From: Candidatus Aegiribacteria sp.
GTDB lineage: Bacteria > Fermentibacterota > Fermentibacteria > Fermentibacterales > JCC-6
Reading direction: 5' to 3'
NCBI GenBank assembly: GCA_013138965.1
Contig: WTBT01000001.1
Location: forward strand, 1 to 64,000
Length of the DNA stretch: 64,000 nucleotides
The notes beneath the pieces are model-generated. The model had not been told where the DNA came from, did not search any database, and worked only from the letters and a program-made list of their open reading frames with translations. Positions 13,366 through 22,399 of this stretch are shown piece by piece. Each line of letters starts with the position of its first letter. The stretch's first letter is position 1. The position numbers were made by a program, and so were the translations under genes.

Positions 13366-13440
13366 GACCCCATCGTCTAGCGGTTAGGACACTGGCCTTT
13401 CACGCCGGCAACACGGGTTCGATCCCCGTTGGGGTCGCCA
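13366..13440 (+). tRNA. tRNA-Glu (anticodon TTC)
   Basis: A 75-nt cloverleaf with acceptor GACCCCA/TGGGGTC, discriminator G and encoded CCA. The anticodon loop CTTTCAC gives TTC. It lies 128 bases after tRNA-Lys and is followed closely by a terminator. Confidence 0.97.
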
Positions 13441-13450
13441 CAAAATGAAT

Positions 13451-13473
13451 ACGGCCCCTTGTGGGTCGTTTTT
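13451..13473 (+). terminator. rho-independent terminator after tRNA-Glu
   Basis: ACGGCCC pairs with GGGTCGT (one G-U) around a short loop and is followed by a run of T. It lies 10 bases downstream of the tRNA-Glu CCA. Confidence 0.7.
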
Positions 13474-13504
13474 GCTTTGTCCTATCTCAGAGATGAATCG
13501 GTTT

Positions 13505-13948
13505 TCAATTATGGTTGCCGGACCAGGAGCAGGAATCACTGGTTGAATGATGAGTACCAAGACTGTCATACAATCCCGTCGTTCCGAACATGCCGGAAAC
13601 ATTGGAAGGAGGATCAAATGTACCATTAATGCTCATTGAATAACTGTAGTGCCCGTTGCTGAGTGTATCAGTCATATGAAACTTGTTATCCGAAATCATC
13701 GCGTCATCAGGAGTCCATATTATGGTATCCGCCGGCAGAGCAGAGCCCCAGTAAACGAAAGTAACCTGAAGATTCCTGACCTGATTACTGCCTACCGTGA
13801 AAGTGATTGATTCACCTGATAATGATAGTGTTCCAGCCCAGGCTCCATCTGAAACAACAGGATCCACAGGTGATGTCGAATTGCCGCATGATACAATTGT
13901 GGCAAGCAGCAGGATTGATATGAAACCGTAAAGGATAAGTGTTTTCAT
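13505..13948 (-). CDS. small lipoprotein, unknown function
   Basis: A 147-residue protein with a lipoprotein signal peptide (lipobox IVSC, Cys at about 21) and a Ser/Thr-rich, beta-strand-like mature part starting GNSTSPVDP. An AGAGGGGAA ribosome binding site precedes the ATG. It probably sits on the envelope. It is monocistronic, ends about 60 bases from tRNA-Glu and is convergent with it. No family is recognised. Confidence 0.7.
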   Translation of the reverse strand: MKTLILYGFISILLLATIVSCGNSTSPVDPVVSDGAWAGTLSLSGESITFTVGSNQVRNLQVTFVYWGSALPADTIIWTPDDAMISDNKFHMTDTLSNGHYSYSMSINGTFDPPSNVSGMFGTTGLYDSLGTHHSTSDSCSWSGNHN

Positions 13949-14150
13949 GATATTTCCCCTCTTTCTGATAATACTAAACTGAATTCAACTCTATAGGCAA
14001 CGCCGCAGGTATATCGCTCACAAACTGCTTATCCGGCCGTGATCATTTATTCTTAACAGCTAAGCCTTGCCATGTCAATGTTTATAGTAAAGATTCTCTA
14101 TCGTTAATAGCATTTAATATTATGGTATTATATATATTATGATAATGATG

Positions 14151-14194
14151 CTCAAATGCAAGACCTGACCCTACCAATGCCGGGGCCAGGTTGC
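14151..14194. repeat. palindromic repeat, family A copy 1
   Basis: CTCAAATGCAAGACCTGACC begins here and recurs at 39638 and 43317 (one or two changes). The downstream arm GGGGCCAGGTTGC (14182-14194) is complementary to GACCTGACCC, so the element folds into a hairpin. The TAG stop of the minus-strand cyclase gene (14171-14173) lies within it and the gene's last codons encode the second arm. Such palindromes resemble REP elements mobilised by RAYT transposases; no transposase gene is in the window. Confidence 0.75.
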
Positions 14195-17100
14195 TTCCAG
14201 TTCTGAAAAGCCGCAGGAAAGCAGGCTATCGCGAAGCTCTTCAAAACGGTCAAATCCTCTGTTGGTCATCTTCAGCTCTTCAATAATTGAAAGGGTATCC
14301 TGGTAATACTCCAGCGCCGCCTTATGATCGCTCTGCTTCATTCGGAGTAACGCAAGATCGGCGAGAGTAATGGCTTCAAGCCAGCGGTTACCAACTTCAA
14401 GGTGTATCTCAAGTGCCTTTTCGTAGTATTCCAGGGATTCTTCATATAGATCATGCTCGTAATAAAGGGCTCCAAGGTTTCCCAGTGTTACTCCTTCGCT
14501 TTTCCGGTTGCCTATCTCCCTGTGAAGTTCAAGCGCCTGCTTGTAATAATTCAGAGCCTGTTCAATCTCATTTTTTGATATATAGGGATTCCCGAGATTT
14601 CCCAGGGCAATTCCTTCATTCCTCCTGTCCCCCGTTTCCCTGTTGATTTCCAGAGCTTTTTCGTAGTATTCGATAGCTTTATCCATCCGCTCCTGATCGA
14701 AATAGAAGTTACCGAGATTTCCAAGCAGTATTCCCTCTATTTTACGGTCACCCTCTTCGAGGTTCATTTCAAGGGCTGTCTCAAAATACTCCTGTGCTTC
14801 ATCCGTCCTGCCCTGAATTCTGGTGAGCATACCCAGATTGCAGAGGACCATGCTCTCCTGCTTACGGTCCTGGCATCTTCGATGGATTTCAAGAGCGATG
14901 TGGTAGCATTCTTCAGCTTCGTTCATACGACCGGTGATTCTGAAAACGATTCCAAGAGCGAACTGTATTTTACCCTGCCAGGCAGGGATTTCATGCGCCT
15001 CAGAAATGTCCTTCATTCTGATAAGCAGCTGCTCCTGTTCCCTCCTCCTGCCTAAAAGATTAAGAGTTTCGTTTCTGCGCGACAATACCTCAAGCAGATT
15101 TTCGATGCTTTCCATGTCCAGCGACTGTTCCAATATCCAGGATTCAAGCTTTTCCGATGATTCCAGAGCCTTTTCATGCTGGTAAGTCTCCACGGCGTAC
15201 TTCAAGCTGATAATACCCCATTGAATTGCCTTCTCCCTCTTATCGGCTCTTTCCCAGTGATGTGCAAGGATATCAGCGACTTCCTGCTCATCATCTGGAT
15301 ACATCTCTTCGATCAGCCTGGCTATGATCCTGTGAAGAATCTTCTTGTTGCTCTCCAGTATACTGTTGTAGGCAGTATCGCGTATCAGAATGTGTCGGAA
15401 CGCATACTTCTGCTCGAATGCTGTTCCCTTGCCAATAAGGAACTGCCTGCGCTCCAGGTTGTTAAAAATGGATCTGCTGTTTTCATCCAACGAAAGTTCT
15501 GTAGCAAGCCTCTTGTACAGCTTGAACTGGAACTCGACTCCCAGTACTGAGGATTTCTGAAGGACGCCTTTCAATTCATCTGACAGACGGTCAACTCTCG
15601 ACTGAAGCAGTCCTGTCAGCGAGGAGGGTATGTATATCTCCCTGATCTGGCTGCTGAACACCCACTGTCCGTTGTTTTCATTCAGCGAATCCGATTCGGC
15701 AAGATCAAGGATGAGTTCTTCAAGAAAGAACGGATTTCCCCGGGAATGCTTCATGAGAAATTCTTCTACCTTCGGGGAGGCTTTTCCAGTATCCTCAACA
15801 CTGATACACGACAGCATCTTCGTGATTATATCATGACAGGATTGTTCATCGATACTGGAGAGGGATATTTCTTCCAGTTCAGCGTAGCTGAACATGATAT
15901 CGAACTCCACCACTTTGCCATCATCCCTTTCCGGCCTGTAGATCAGAAGAAAAAGAATCGGCCTTTCTGTACTGCAGTTGCTGATAATGAATTCCAGCAC
16001 ATTGCGGCACATGGAGTTAATGCAGTGCAGGTCATCCAGAACCACTATCAGCTGTCTTTTGTCAGCCATGGCCTTTAGAAGATTCCTGAAGGCTATTCTG
16101 GTTTCAAGAGCTATAGCCTTGCTGTCCAGTTCAGCCAGCCTTCTATCACCGGATCTGATCGAGAGGAGTTCGGCCAGAAAGGGCACTGAATCCATCAATT
16201 CACTGTCATCACTGAAAATGTGGATTTTCTGCCTGAATTCTTTGTAATCCAGTCTGCAGTCCTGCTCAATATCAAGCAGATTACGAAGAAGTCCTGTCCA
16301 GAGGCAGTAAGCGGACTGAGCGTACGAAAGAGCCTGACCTTTCAAGACCGCGATATTCTCATCATCGTTACAATGCTGCTGAATGAACTCATGAACAAGG
16401 CGGGATTTTCCAATCCCCGCTTCGCCCTTAATGCCCAGAACAATGTGCTTTGCTCCACCAAGTCGGCTTTTCCCTGTGCTCCGCGATTTCTGGTCAAGCA
16501 GCTTCTTCCTCAGCCTGCCCATTTCAGCCGACCTTCCTGCGAAATCCGAACGGCGAACCGTGGATACACGCTCCCAGCGCGGTCTGCTGGAGGATATGGA
16601 ACCCGTAGGACGCCAGGCATGAACAGGGCTGCTGATACCTTTCAGTTTCATAATTCCCATATCTTCCCATTTGAACTGATCCCTGCACTTTTCATGAAAC
16701 GTATTTGGAACCAGAATGGTATCGGCTTTTGCAGCCCCCTCCATGCGGGAAGCAAGGTTCACCGTTCTTCCCATAGCGGTCAGATGATCTATGGCATCGG
16801 GAGCTAAAGTTACCGGGCCGCTGTTTATCCCCACCCTGGCAGTGATTAGGATACCTGTATCGGAAAGGATATCATTTGCCGCCTTTATTGTGTCGAGCAT
16901 CATGAATCCGGATAAAACCGCCCTTGTACTGTCGTTCTCCCCCGCCTGCCTGGCACCGAAGAGAACCATTATCCTGTCGCCTTCGATCTTGTCAACGTAT
17001 CCACCGAACCGCTGAGTAACATCAACCAGCGCGTCCATGATTCCCCCGGCTATATCATGAACTGCTTCATGATCCAGTTTCTCTGAGAGGGAAGTGAAGC

Positions 17101-17239
17101 CTTCAAGGTCAAGAAAAAGAACAGCTATGTCCCGTCTTTCGCCCGGTTTCAACTCTCCTCTTTCATCAACGGCAGTATCCGATGCCCCTCTGTACCGGAT
17201 CAGTCTGTCTCTCAGGCTTGATCCAAAATCATGTGCCAT
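14171..17239 (-). CDS. class III nucleotidyl cyclase-ATPase-TPR protein
   Basis: A 1022-residue cytosolic signalling protein. Residues about 35-205 form a class III cyclase domain with both metal Asp (D44 in FLDLEGF, D88 in KIEGD), the base-binding Lys (K84), Thr154, Asn161 and Arg165 (TAMGRTVNLASR), so catalysis looks intact and a cyclic nucleotide, probably cAMP, is the likely product. A STAND/AAA ATPase follows with P-loop GEAGIGKSR near 272-280. The C-terminal 300 residues hold TPR repeats (GNLG.......A..YYEKALEI pattern) for protein contacts. AGGGAGAA precedes the ATG. The stop codon lies inside a family A repeat. Its architecture matches bacterial cyclase-COG3899 proteins. The activating signal is unknown. 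Confidence 0.88.
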   Translation of the reverse strand: MAHDFGSSLRDRLIRYRGASDTAVDERGELKPGERRDIAVLFLDLEGFTSLSEKLDHEAVHDIAGGIMDALVDVTQRFGGYVDKIEGDRIMVLFGARQAGENDSTRAVLSGFMMLDTIKAANDILSDTGILITARVGINSGPVTLAPDAIDHLTAMGRTVNLASRMEGAAKADTILVPNTFHEKCRDQFKWEDMGIMKLKGISSPVHAWRPTGSISSSRPRWERVSTVRRSDFAGRSAEMGRLRKKLLDQKSRSTGKSRLGGAKHIVLGIKGEAGIGKSRLVHEFIQQHCNDDENIAVLKGQALSYAQSAYCLWTGLLRNLLDIEQDCRLDYKEFRQKIHIFSDDSELMDSVPFLAELLSIRSGDRRLAELDSKAIALETRIAFRNLLKAMADKRQLIVVLDDLHCINSMCRNVLEFIISNCSTERPILFLLIYRPERDDGKVVEFDIMFSYAELEEISLSSIDEQSCHDIITKMLSCISVEDTGKASPKVEEFLMKHSRGNPFFLEELILDLAESDSLNENNGQWVFSSQIREIYIPSSLTGLLQSRVDRLSDELKGVLQKSSVLGVEFQFKLYKRLATELSLDENSRSIFNNLERRQFLIGKGTAFEQKYAFRHILIRDTAYNSILESNKKILHRIIARLIEEMYPDDEQEVADILAHHWERADKREKAIQWGIISLKYAVETYQHEKALESSEKLESWILEQSLDMESIENLLEVLSRRNETLNLLGRRREQEQLLIRMKDISEAHEIPAWQGKIQFALGIVFRITGRMNEAEECYHIALEIHRRCQDRKQESMVLCNLGMLTRIQGRTDEAQEYFETALEMNLEEGDRKIEGILLGNLGNFYFDQERMDKAIEYYEKALEINRETGDRRNEGIALGNLGNPYISKNEIEQALNYYKQALELHREIGNRKSEGVTLGNLGALYYEHDLYEESLEYYEKALEIHLEVGNRWLEAITLADLALLRMKQSDHKAALEYYQDTLSIIEELKMTNRGFDRFEELRDSLLSCGFSELEATWPRHW

Positions 17240-17450
17240 TCAGTTCTCCCTGTAAACGAAAGTGTTGATGAAACTCCGCAGCAGTATAACTCCCACGGGT
17301 CAATATACAGAAATCAGATTGTGAATCAACCAAACCTGGCAGAATTATGGAGGATGTATAAGTAGCCAGTAATTCAGTTACAGTTCCATCTAACAGGCAG
17401 CTTCACCCGGGAGGGATGTTCTCCGCCCCCTTTCCCATTTCATATCTGAA

Positions 17451-19493
17451 TCAGCGGTGCCGCAGGACAACTGTCCAGATCGCAACCCATGCGGTCGCTA
17501 TCAACAGAACTTTTACGGCGCCGAGCAGAGGAAACAGAACAAGCGGCATAAGCAGGGATGCCGCTGCGCTGCCTCCGTGCTCTGCAAGGTCCAGAAGACC
17601 GATTCTTCCAGTGTTACCGGTTCCAAGAACTTTTGCGGCGGATGGAAAGATCCCACCGCATGATACTCCGCATACAAACGTTCCAAGAAGAAGACAAAGA
17701 GTCAGAAAGAACCCGCCAAAAAGGCCGGTACTGTAAAGATGAAGGGTGGCGGCGCAGAAGAGGGCTGCTATTCCCGAGAGGGTAATGATCCTGGCGGGAT
17801 CCTTGAAGATTCCCTTATCTGTCCAGAACGCGCCCAGCGCTCCGCCTGTCATGAATATTCCCGTAACTGCCCCCACAAGCACCCACGAATAACCGGTCGC
17901 TGCCTGAATCGACACCAGTGTGATCACTTCGACGGAGAGTCCCGTAAACCCTGCCGCCGCAACCCCCAGTGAAGTCAGCGGCTTACCGGAGAGTACGGCA
18001 GCAACTACCATAATCAGCATGAACAGGCCTGCGGCAGGTATGGTCAGATCAACCTTTTCCCCCTCTTGCATCCTGAAATCCCACAATTCATGCGCTATTC
18101 TGAAGCCTTCAGGATGTAGATCCGTGTTGGTTTCCGCATCTGCCGAAACGATCTGGTCATCAAAAGCGGCCGTTCGGAAGGCTGAAAGATCGCTCGGAAG
18201 AGTACCGGAATTAACGTACAGGCCCGCAACACCCAGGGAGTCCATTCTTTCGGCAAGTACTGCTCCTTCAAAGGATGGTTCCGTGCCGTTCCCGACCATG
18301 AGCATAAGGCCTGAAACGGGAATGATCCTGTTCCACCGGAAACTGCTTTCTGAAGCCAGCATAACGGAATGCGCCAGTTCCGCCTCCAGAGGATGCAGCC
18401 TGTTGATCCCACCCGGCAGGTGGATTGCGGCCATACCTCCCGGGGCAAGTCTTCCGGCAAGGAGCTTCATGAATCGAGCGGTGTAATAGCGATTCGAGAG
18501 AAGTGTCAGGGGCTGGCCTGCCGAAACGATAATGAGATCGTACGAAAACTCGTCGCCTGTCAGGTAATGCCGGCCGTCACCTATCCTGATTTCACCCGGA
18601 TATTCAATCACTTCAGCCAGCGTCCTGTCGAGAACAACCGTAACACAGCGGTTAACCGTAGGCCAGCTGCATATTATTCCGGCCTCCTCCGGAGATGAAC
18701 CTATATAAAGCACTGTTGAGGGCAGAGAAGCGGCAAGAGGAACAGTCACGGTTTCCTCCGCCGATTCAAGAGAAGGCCATGTCGCTTCAAGCAGTCCGCT
18801 CCTGAACACCATGTACTGGCCTGTTCGGGAAGCCGTGACCACTTCACCGTAGGGAGACGGATAAACCTGAACATTTTCGTAGTTGCCGAAAGCCATAGAT
18901 CCAAGCCGTCTGCTGAAACCCTCCGGAATGGAAAATAGCTGTGACGCAAACAGAACAACCGCAAGTATCAGAGCGGAAAGGGTACTCCTGCATGACAGAA
19001 GACCGATGATGGAGAAGAAAATTGATACTGCCAGCAGTTCACCCGCAAGAAGATAAGGGGAAAGAAGGACAAAAATCGCTCCACCTGCGGCGGCGCCCAG
19101 CGCTTCAAACGCATAGATCCTGCCCGGTCTTTCGAAGGCGAAGGGCTGTATAAACACAATACCGGCAGCGAATCCGGCGGGAAGCACGGTTATTGCCAGC
19201 GGCAGAATACCTGCCCTCGATGCGGCAATCTGAAGGAACCCCAGAATCGGCAGAATGACTATTCCGGCCATCCAGTACAGTCTGTGCCTGGAAGCTCTGC
19301 CGCCCGCAGCAGCGCCGAGACCTGCCCCGATTATCCATGCGGCCAGAACGATTCCGGATGCAAGTTCCGCCTGGTGACGGCCGAAAAGCGCTTCCCTTAA
19401 AACAACCGCCTGAACCAGAATTGAAAGGAGTCCTCCCGTGAAAATGGAAAAACCGGAAAAGGATTCCTTTCTATTCCTGGAATGTGTTTTCAT
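17451..19493 (-). CDS. membrane protein with spermidine synthase-like domain
   Basis: A 680-residue protein with N-terminal (about residues 15-190) and C-terminal (about 480-680) blocks of hydrophobic helices flanking a soluble domain (about 200-460). The middle part has the layout of polyamine aminopropyltransferases (VLYIGSSPEEAG in place of the usual Gly-rich SAM loop, then DGRHYL and YDLIIVSAGQP). The SAM-binding loop is altered and the catalytic Asp pattern is not obvious, so aminopropyl transfer is doubtful. It overlaps the end of the Memo-AMMECR1 gene by 23 nt and is the last gene of that operon, which suggests an inner-membrane partner of the AmmeMemoRadiSam system. Confidence 0.7.
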   Translation of the reverse strand: MKTHSRNRKESFSGFSIFTGGLLSILVQAVVLREALFGRHQAELASGIVLAAWIIGAGLGAAAGGRASRHRLYWMAGIVILPILGFLQIAASRAGILPLAITVLPAGFAAGIVFIQPFAFERPGRIYAFEALGAAAGGAIFVLLSPYLLAGELLAVSIFFSIIGLLSCRSTLSALILAVVLFASQLFSIPEGFSRRLGSMAFGNYENVQVYPSPYGEVVTASRTGQYMVFRSGLLEATWPSLESAEETVTVPLAASLPSTVLYIGSSPEEAGIICSWPTVNRCVTVVLDRTLAEVIEYPGEIRIGDGRHYLTGDEFSYDLIIVSAGQPLTLLSNRYYTARFMKLLAGRLAPGGMAAIHLPGGINRLHPLEAELAHSVMLASESSFRWNRIIPVSGLMLMVGNGTEPSFEGAVLAERMDSLGVAGLYVNSGTLPSDLSAFRTAAFDDQIVSADAETNTDLHPEGFRIAHELWDFRMQEGEKVDLTIPAAGLFMLIMVVAAVLSGKPLTSLGVAAAGFTGLSVEVITLVSIQAATGYSWVLVGAVTGIFMTGGALGAFWTDKGIFKDPARIITLSGIAALFCAATLHLYSTGLFGGFFLTLCLLLGTFVCGVSCGGIFPSAAKVLGTGNTGRIGLLDLAEHGGSAAASLLMPLVLFPLLGAVKVLLIATAWVAIWTVVLRHR

Positions 19494-20976
19494 CTTCTCC
19501 GAAAACCTGAGCCTGGAAACGGTAAAGGGTTACATCTCCCAGGTATGCGTTCCGGTCCAGTCCCGCTTTCAGGCAGACACCTTCCAGGAACTCCACCCTG
19601 TTCCAACCCTGCTCCACTGGAACCTGTGGCAGCAGCACTCCGGATCTTCCTCCGGCACCCGAGATAATAAGGCCATCGGTACCCACCACCACATCACGCC
19701 AGTCATCAAGAATCTGCAGCGGAGTAAGCACCGATATTTCATACTCCAGCTCCTGCAGCTCCGCCTCTGTCACGGGGATAAATCGAGGATCCTCAAGCGC
19801 AGCGGAACGGGCCATATACATTACTGTTTCCGCGAGTGGGCTGACCGGACGCATTGATCCTATACATCCCCTCAGCCGGCCGTTACTTCTCAGTGTAACG
19901 AAGGCTCCCCTTGAAACCTCAAGTTCAGCGGGGAGTCTTTCGGGCAGGCTATAATCTTTCCCTTCAACGGCGCAACGGACGGATGAGGCGGCTATCTCCA
20001 GAAGAATATCCATGCCTTCGCGGGATATGCTCCATGCGGAGGGTTCGAACGCCGGCGTTGCGAATGCGATTGAAGTGTATCCCACCACCTGCGAATCATC
20101 GCCTGAAAATTCTGCGCTGGTAGTCATGGAAAGCAGCTTTACAGTTACATCGGGATAGAGCGCTGAATAGGACATGACAAGCGCAATGGGAAGCCTTCCG
20201 CAGGCAAAGGTGTCGAGTTCACGGGGCAGCAAGTCAGCAGAAGTGGTTTCGAGAAAGTTATCCATGTCTCCATGCAGAATAGCCTCAGCGGTGCGTAAAT
20301 CCACCTCTTCCGCCAGTTCCATTGGAGGGTAATGGGACAGATCGCTGCTGGCGATCACAAGAATACGCTGGTCGTAAGCCTCCGCAAGCATCAGTTCCGC
20401 CATGTATTTCAGTTCATCGGGTCCGGTATTGCCAATCACAATCGGCACAATTCTAAAACCGGGCTGGAGTACCCTCTGCAGGAAGGGAAGCTGTACTTCA
20501 AGACAGTGTTCGGATTCGTGAGCCCTGGGAATGAAAGAGGCTGATGGGTGCGATTCCCTGAGCCGCTCGGCAACGTCAGTCGCCACGGCAACCTCGCCCA
20601 GCGGAGTAAGGTATCCGTTGCCTTCAAAAACGGAAAACCCGCCGAATGAGACTCTGTGCGAAGGCCCTATAATTACAACGACATCGTAATCAACACCTTC
20701 AATGGAGCTATAGAAATCTGCGGCAGTAGCGCCGCTGAATACGTATCCCGCGTGGGGAACCACTCCGGCGATTATGTCTTCAGAAGAATTCTGGATATGC
20801 GATGTTCCAATAAGGCTGTCTACCATTGTAGCGAGCCCGGCGGAATCTCCGGGGTAGAATCTTCCCGCTACTGCCGGGGGTCTCAACATGCCGCCACCAT
20901 GAGTGATTCTTTCCTGTGCGGGGGAATTGCCTCCACATGCAATCAGAAAAGCGGATGCAAGCGCAAGTATTCTCAT
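19471..20976 (-). CDS. AmmeMemoRadiSam B-A fusion lipoprotein
   Basis: A 501-residue fusion. The N-terminus is a lipoprotein signal (MRILALASAFLIACGG). Residues about 30-300 form a Memo domain (system protein B) with the metal ligands of MEMO family proteins: His in PHAGYVFSG, His in GPSHR and Cys in DTFACGRLP, plus SSDLSHY. Residues about 310-490 form the AMMECR1 domain (system protein A) with LRGCIGSMRP. Known systems usually have B and A as separate or cytosolic proteins, whereas here both appear lipid-anchored outside the inner membrane. Its ATG overlaps the stop of the upstream small Tat protein (ATGA). The biochemical role of the system is not established, so the function is left open. 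Confidence 0.85.
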   Translation of the reverse strand: MRILALASAFLIACGGNSPAQERITHGGGMLRPPAVAGRFYPGDSAGLATMVDSLIGTSHIQNSSEDIIAGVVPHAGYVFSGATAADFYSSIEGVDYDVVVIIGPSHRVSFGGFSVFEGNGYLTPLGEVAVATDVAERLRESHPSASFIPRAHESEHCLEVQLPFLQRVLQPGFRIVPIVIGNTGPDELKYMAELMLAEAYDQRILVIASSDLSHYPPMELAEEVDLRTAEAILHGDMDNFLETTSADLLPRELDTFACGRLPIALVMSYSALYPDVTVKLLSMTTSAEFSGDDSQVVGYTSIAFATPAFEPSAWSISREGMDILLEIAASSVRCAVEGKDYSLPERLPAELEVSRGAFVTLRSNGRLRGCIGSMRPVSPLAETVMYMARSAALEDPRFIPVTEAELQELEYEISVLTPLQILDDWRDVVVGTDGLIISGAGGRSGVLLPQVPVEQGWNRVEFLEGVCLKAGLDRNAYLGDVTLYRFQAQVFGEDENTFQE

Positions 20977-21146
20977 CCCGCCAGCTCCCTGTAGTAATCC
21001 GCCTTTTTCCTGGAGGTTCTTCTAACTTCGGGCTTATCAGCACTCTCCCTGCCGCTCAATTTTGCGCCACCAGCGGCAGCAACTGCCGAAAAAAGCAGCA
21101 TACAAGCGTTTAACATAAATCTGCGCCTGGTTATTCTTTCCTTCAC
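20973..21146 (-). CDS. 57-residue Tat-signal protein of the AmmeMemoRadiSam operon
   Basis: This small gene starts at GTG, sharing one base with the TAG of the radical SAM gene (TAGTG), with GGAGG 5 nt upstream, and ends in an ATGA overlap with the Memo-AMMECR1 gene. It encodes a twin-arginine signal (ITRRRFMLNACMLLFSAVAA) followed by a short basic tail ending KKADYYRELAG. The layout is like the small formate-dehydrogenase-region Tat targets (TIGR02811-type), which also end in a Tyr-rich tail. Perfect in-frame coupling on both sides makes it a real gene. It may be a folded-in-cytosol cargo or cofactor carrier for the radical SAM enzyme; that is inference. Confidence 0.8.
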   Translation of the reverse strand: MKERITRRRFMLNACMLLFSAVAAAGGAKLSGRESADKPEVRRTSRKKADYYRELAG

Positions 21147-22138
21147 TACTCCTCCATTCCATCCCAGACCCCGGCAATCGGGGCTGAACAGTTACCGCAA
21201 TTTCCATTCAGAATGTTGTTCTCCGTTATCATGTAGCCGTGTCTGGCAATGAGTGTCCCGCCGCATTCGGGACACTTCGTTATCATGCCTTCCGGGGTAA
21301 CGGCATTTCCCACATACACGTGATTGAGACCAATATCCTTAGCCCTGTCCCTCGCTCCCTGAAGCGTATCGAGAGGCGTAGGAGGCAGATCCGTGAGCCT
21401 GTACATGGGAAAGAACCTTGAAAAATGAAGCGGTGTATCGCTGCCGGTGTGTTCAAGCACCCACCTGGCAAGAGCGTCGATTTCATCAGGATCATCGTTC
21501 AAGGTTGGTACGATAAGGTTCGTAACCTCAACCCAGGTACCCGATTCCTTCAGCTGAATAATCGTGTCAAGCACCGGCTGAAGAGTTCCTCCACAGATAT
21601 TTCTGTAGTAAGTATCGGACATTGATTTCAGGTCTACATTTGCAGCGTCTACATATTCCGACAATTCTGAGAGTGGTCCTGGATTAATGTAACCGGCGGT
21701 AACGAGGATGTTTTTTATCCCCGCATCACGGGCCAGCCTGGCGCAGTCCCTTGTGTATTCGAAGTAGACAACAGGTTCGGTGTAGGTATACGCGATGGCT
21801 TCGCACCCGTAGTCCAGTGCATTCTCAACAACCACTTCGGGAGACATGTCGTATGGGGTTAAATCCTCGGGGGCGGCCTGGGATATTTCCCAGTTCTGGC
21901 AGAATTCGCACTTCAGATTACAGCCTGCTGTGGCGATGGAGAATACATCAATTCCAGGCATGAAATGAAAGAGAGGTTTCTTCTCGACAGGATCGATATG
22001 GACGGCAACAGGCCGACCGTACACAAGGCTTACAAGTTCACCCTCCATATTCAGCCTGACACTGCACCTTCCGCGCTCACCCGGAGCAAGGGTGCACAGA
22101 TGCGGGCATAGAACACACTGAACCGAATTACTCATCAT
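21146..22138 (-). CDS. amrS: AmmeMemoRadiSam system radical SAM enzyme
   Basis: A 330-residue radical SAM protein with the family's N-terminal Cys-rich motif (CVLCPHLCTLAPGERGRC), the [4Fe-4S]-SAM motif CNLKCEFC (CX3CX2C, about residues 74-81) and a C-terminal zinc-ribbon-like CPECGG...CGNC segment. This is the radical SAM component that co-occurs with Memo and AMMECR1 proteins. It overlaps the upstream small gene by 11 nt and the downstream Tat gene by 1 nt. It is cytosolic, having no signal. The reaction is unknown. Confidence 0.92.
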   Translation of the reverse strand: MMSNSVQCVLCPHLCTLAPGERGRCSVRLNMEGELVSLVYGRPVAVHIDPVEKKPLFHFMPGIDVFSIATAGCNLKCEFCQNWEISQAAPEDLTPYDMSPEVVVENALDYGCEAIAYTYTEPVVYFEYTRDCARLARDAGIKNILVTAGYINPGPLSELSEYVDAANVDLKSMSDTYYRNICGGTLQPVLDTIIQLKESGTWVEVTNLIVPTLNDDPDEIDALARWVLEHTGSDTPLHFSRFFPMYRLTDLPPTPLDTLQGARDRAKDIGLNHVYVGNAVTPEGMITKCPECGGTLIARHGYMITENNILNGNCGNCSAPIAGVWDGMEE

Positions 22139-22385
22139 CCACTACCGCGTACCAGTCGGCTTTATGGAAGGAAATAAGGCCGCTCTCGATCAGTTCCATC
22201 ATTCTGTCCATATCTACATACTCTATTGGTTTAGCCCAGGAACGCACTGTACTGCCGGTTAATTCCATGATCAATTCGAACAGGCCGGTATGCGTGCTGT
22301 CCTCAGTTGAGTGTGAGTCCTCCCCTTCTGAGAAAGCTGAACCGGTCAGAAACAGAACAACAATCAACAGAAGAGCTTTCATCAT
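22128..22385 (-). CDS. small secreted protein, unknown function
   Basis: An 85-residue protein with an N-terminal signal peptide (cleavage near AFS-EGE), a His/Ser/Thr/Asp-rich linker (GEDSHSTEDSTHTG) that could bind metal, and an amphipathic C-terminal part. It lies 14 nt after the M1 peptidase gene and overlaps the radical SAM start by 11 nt in another frame, so it belongs to the operon. No family is recognised. Confidence 0.65.
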   Translation of the reverse strand: MMKALLLIVVLFLTGSAFSEGEDSHSTEDSTHTGLFELIMELTGSTVRSWAKPIEYVDMDRMMELIESGLISFHKADWYAVVDDE

Positions 22386-22399
22386 AATCCTTATACCTG

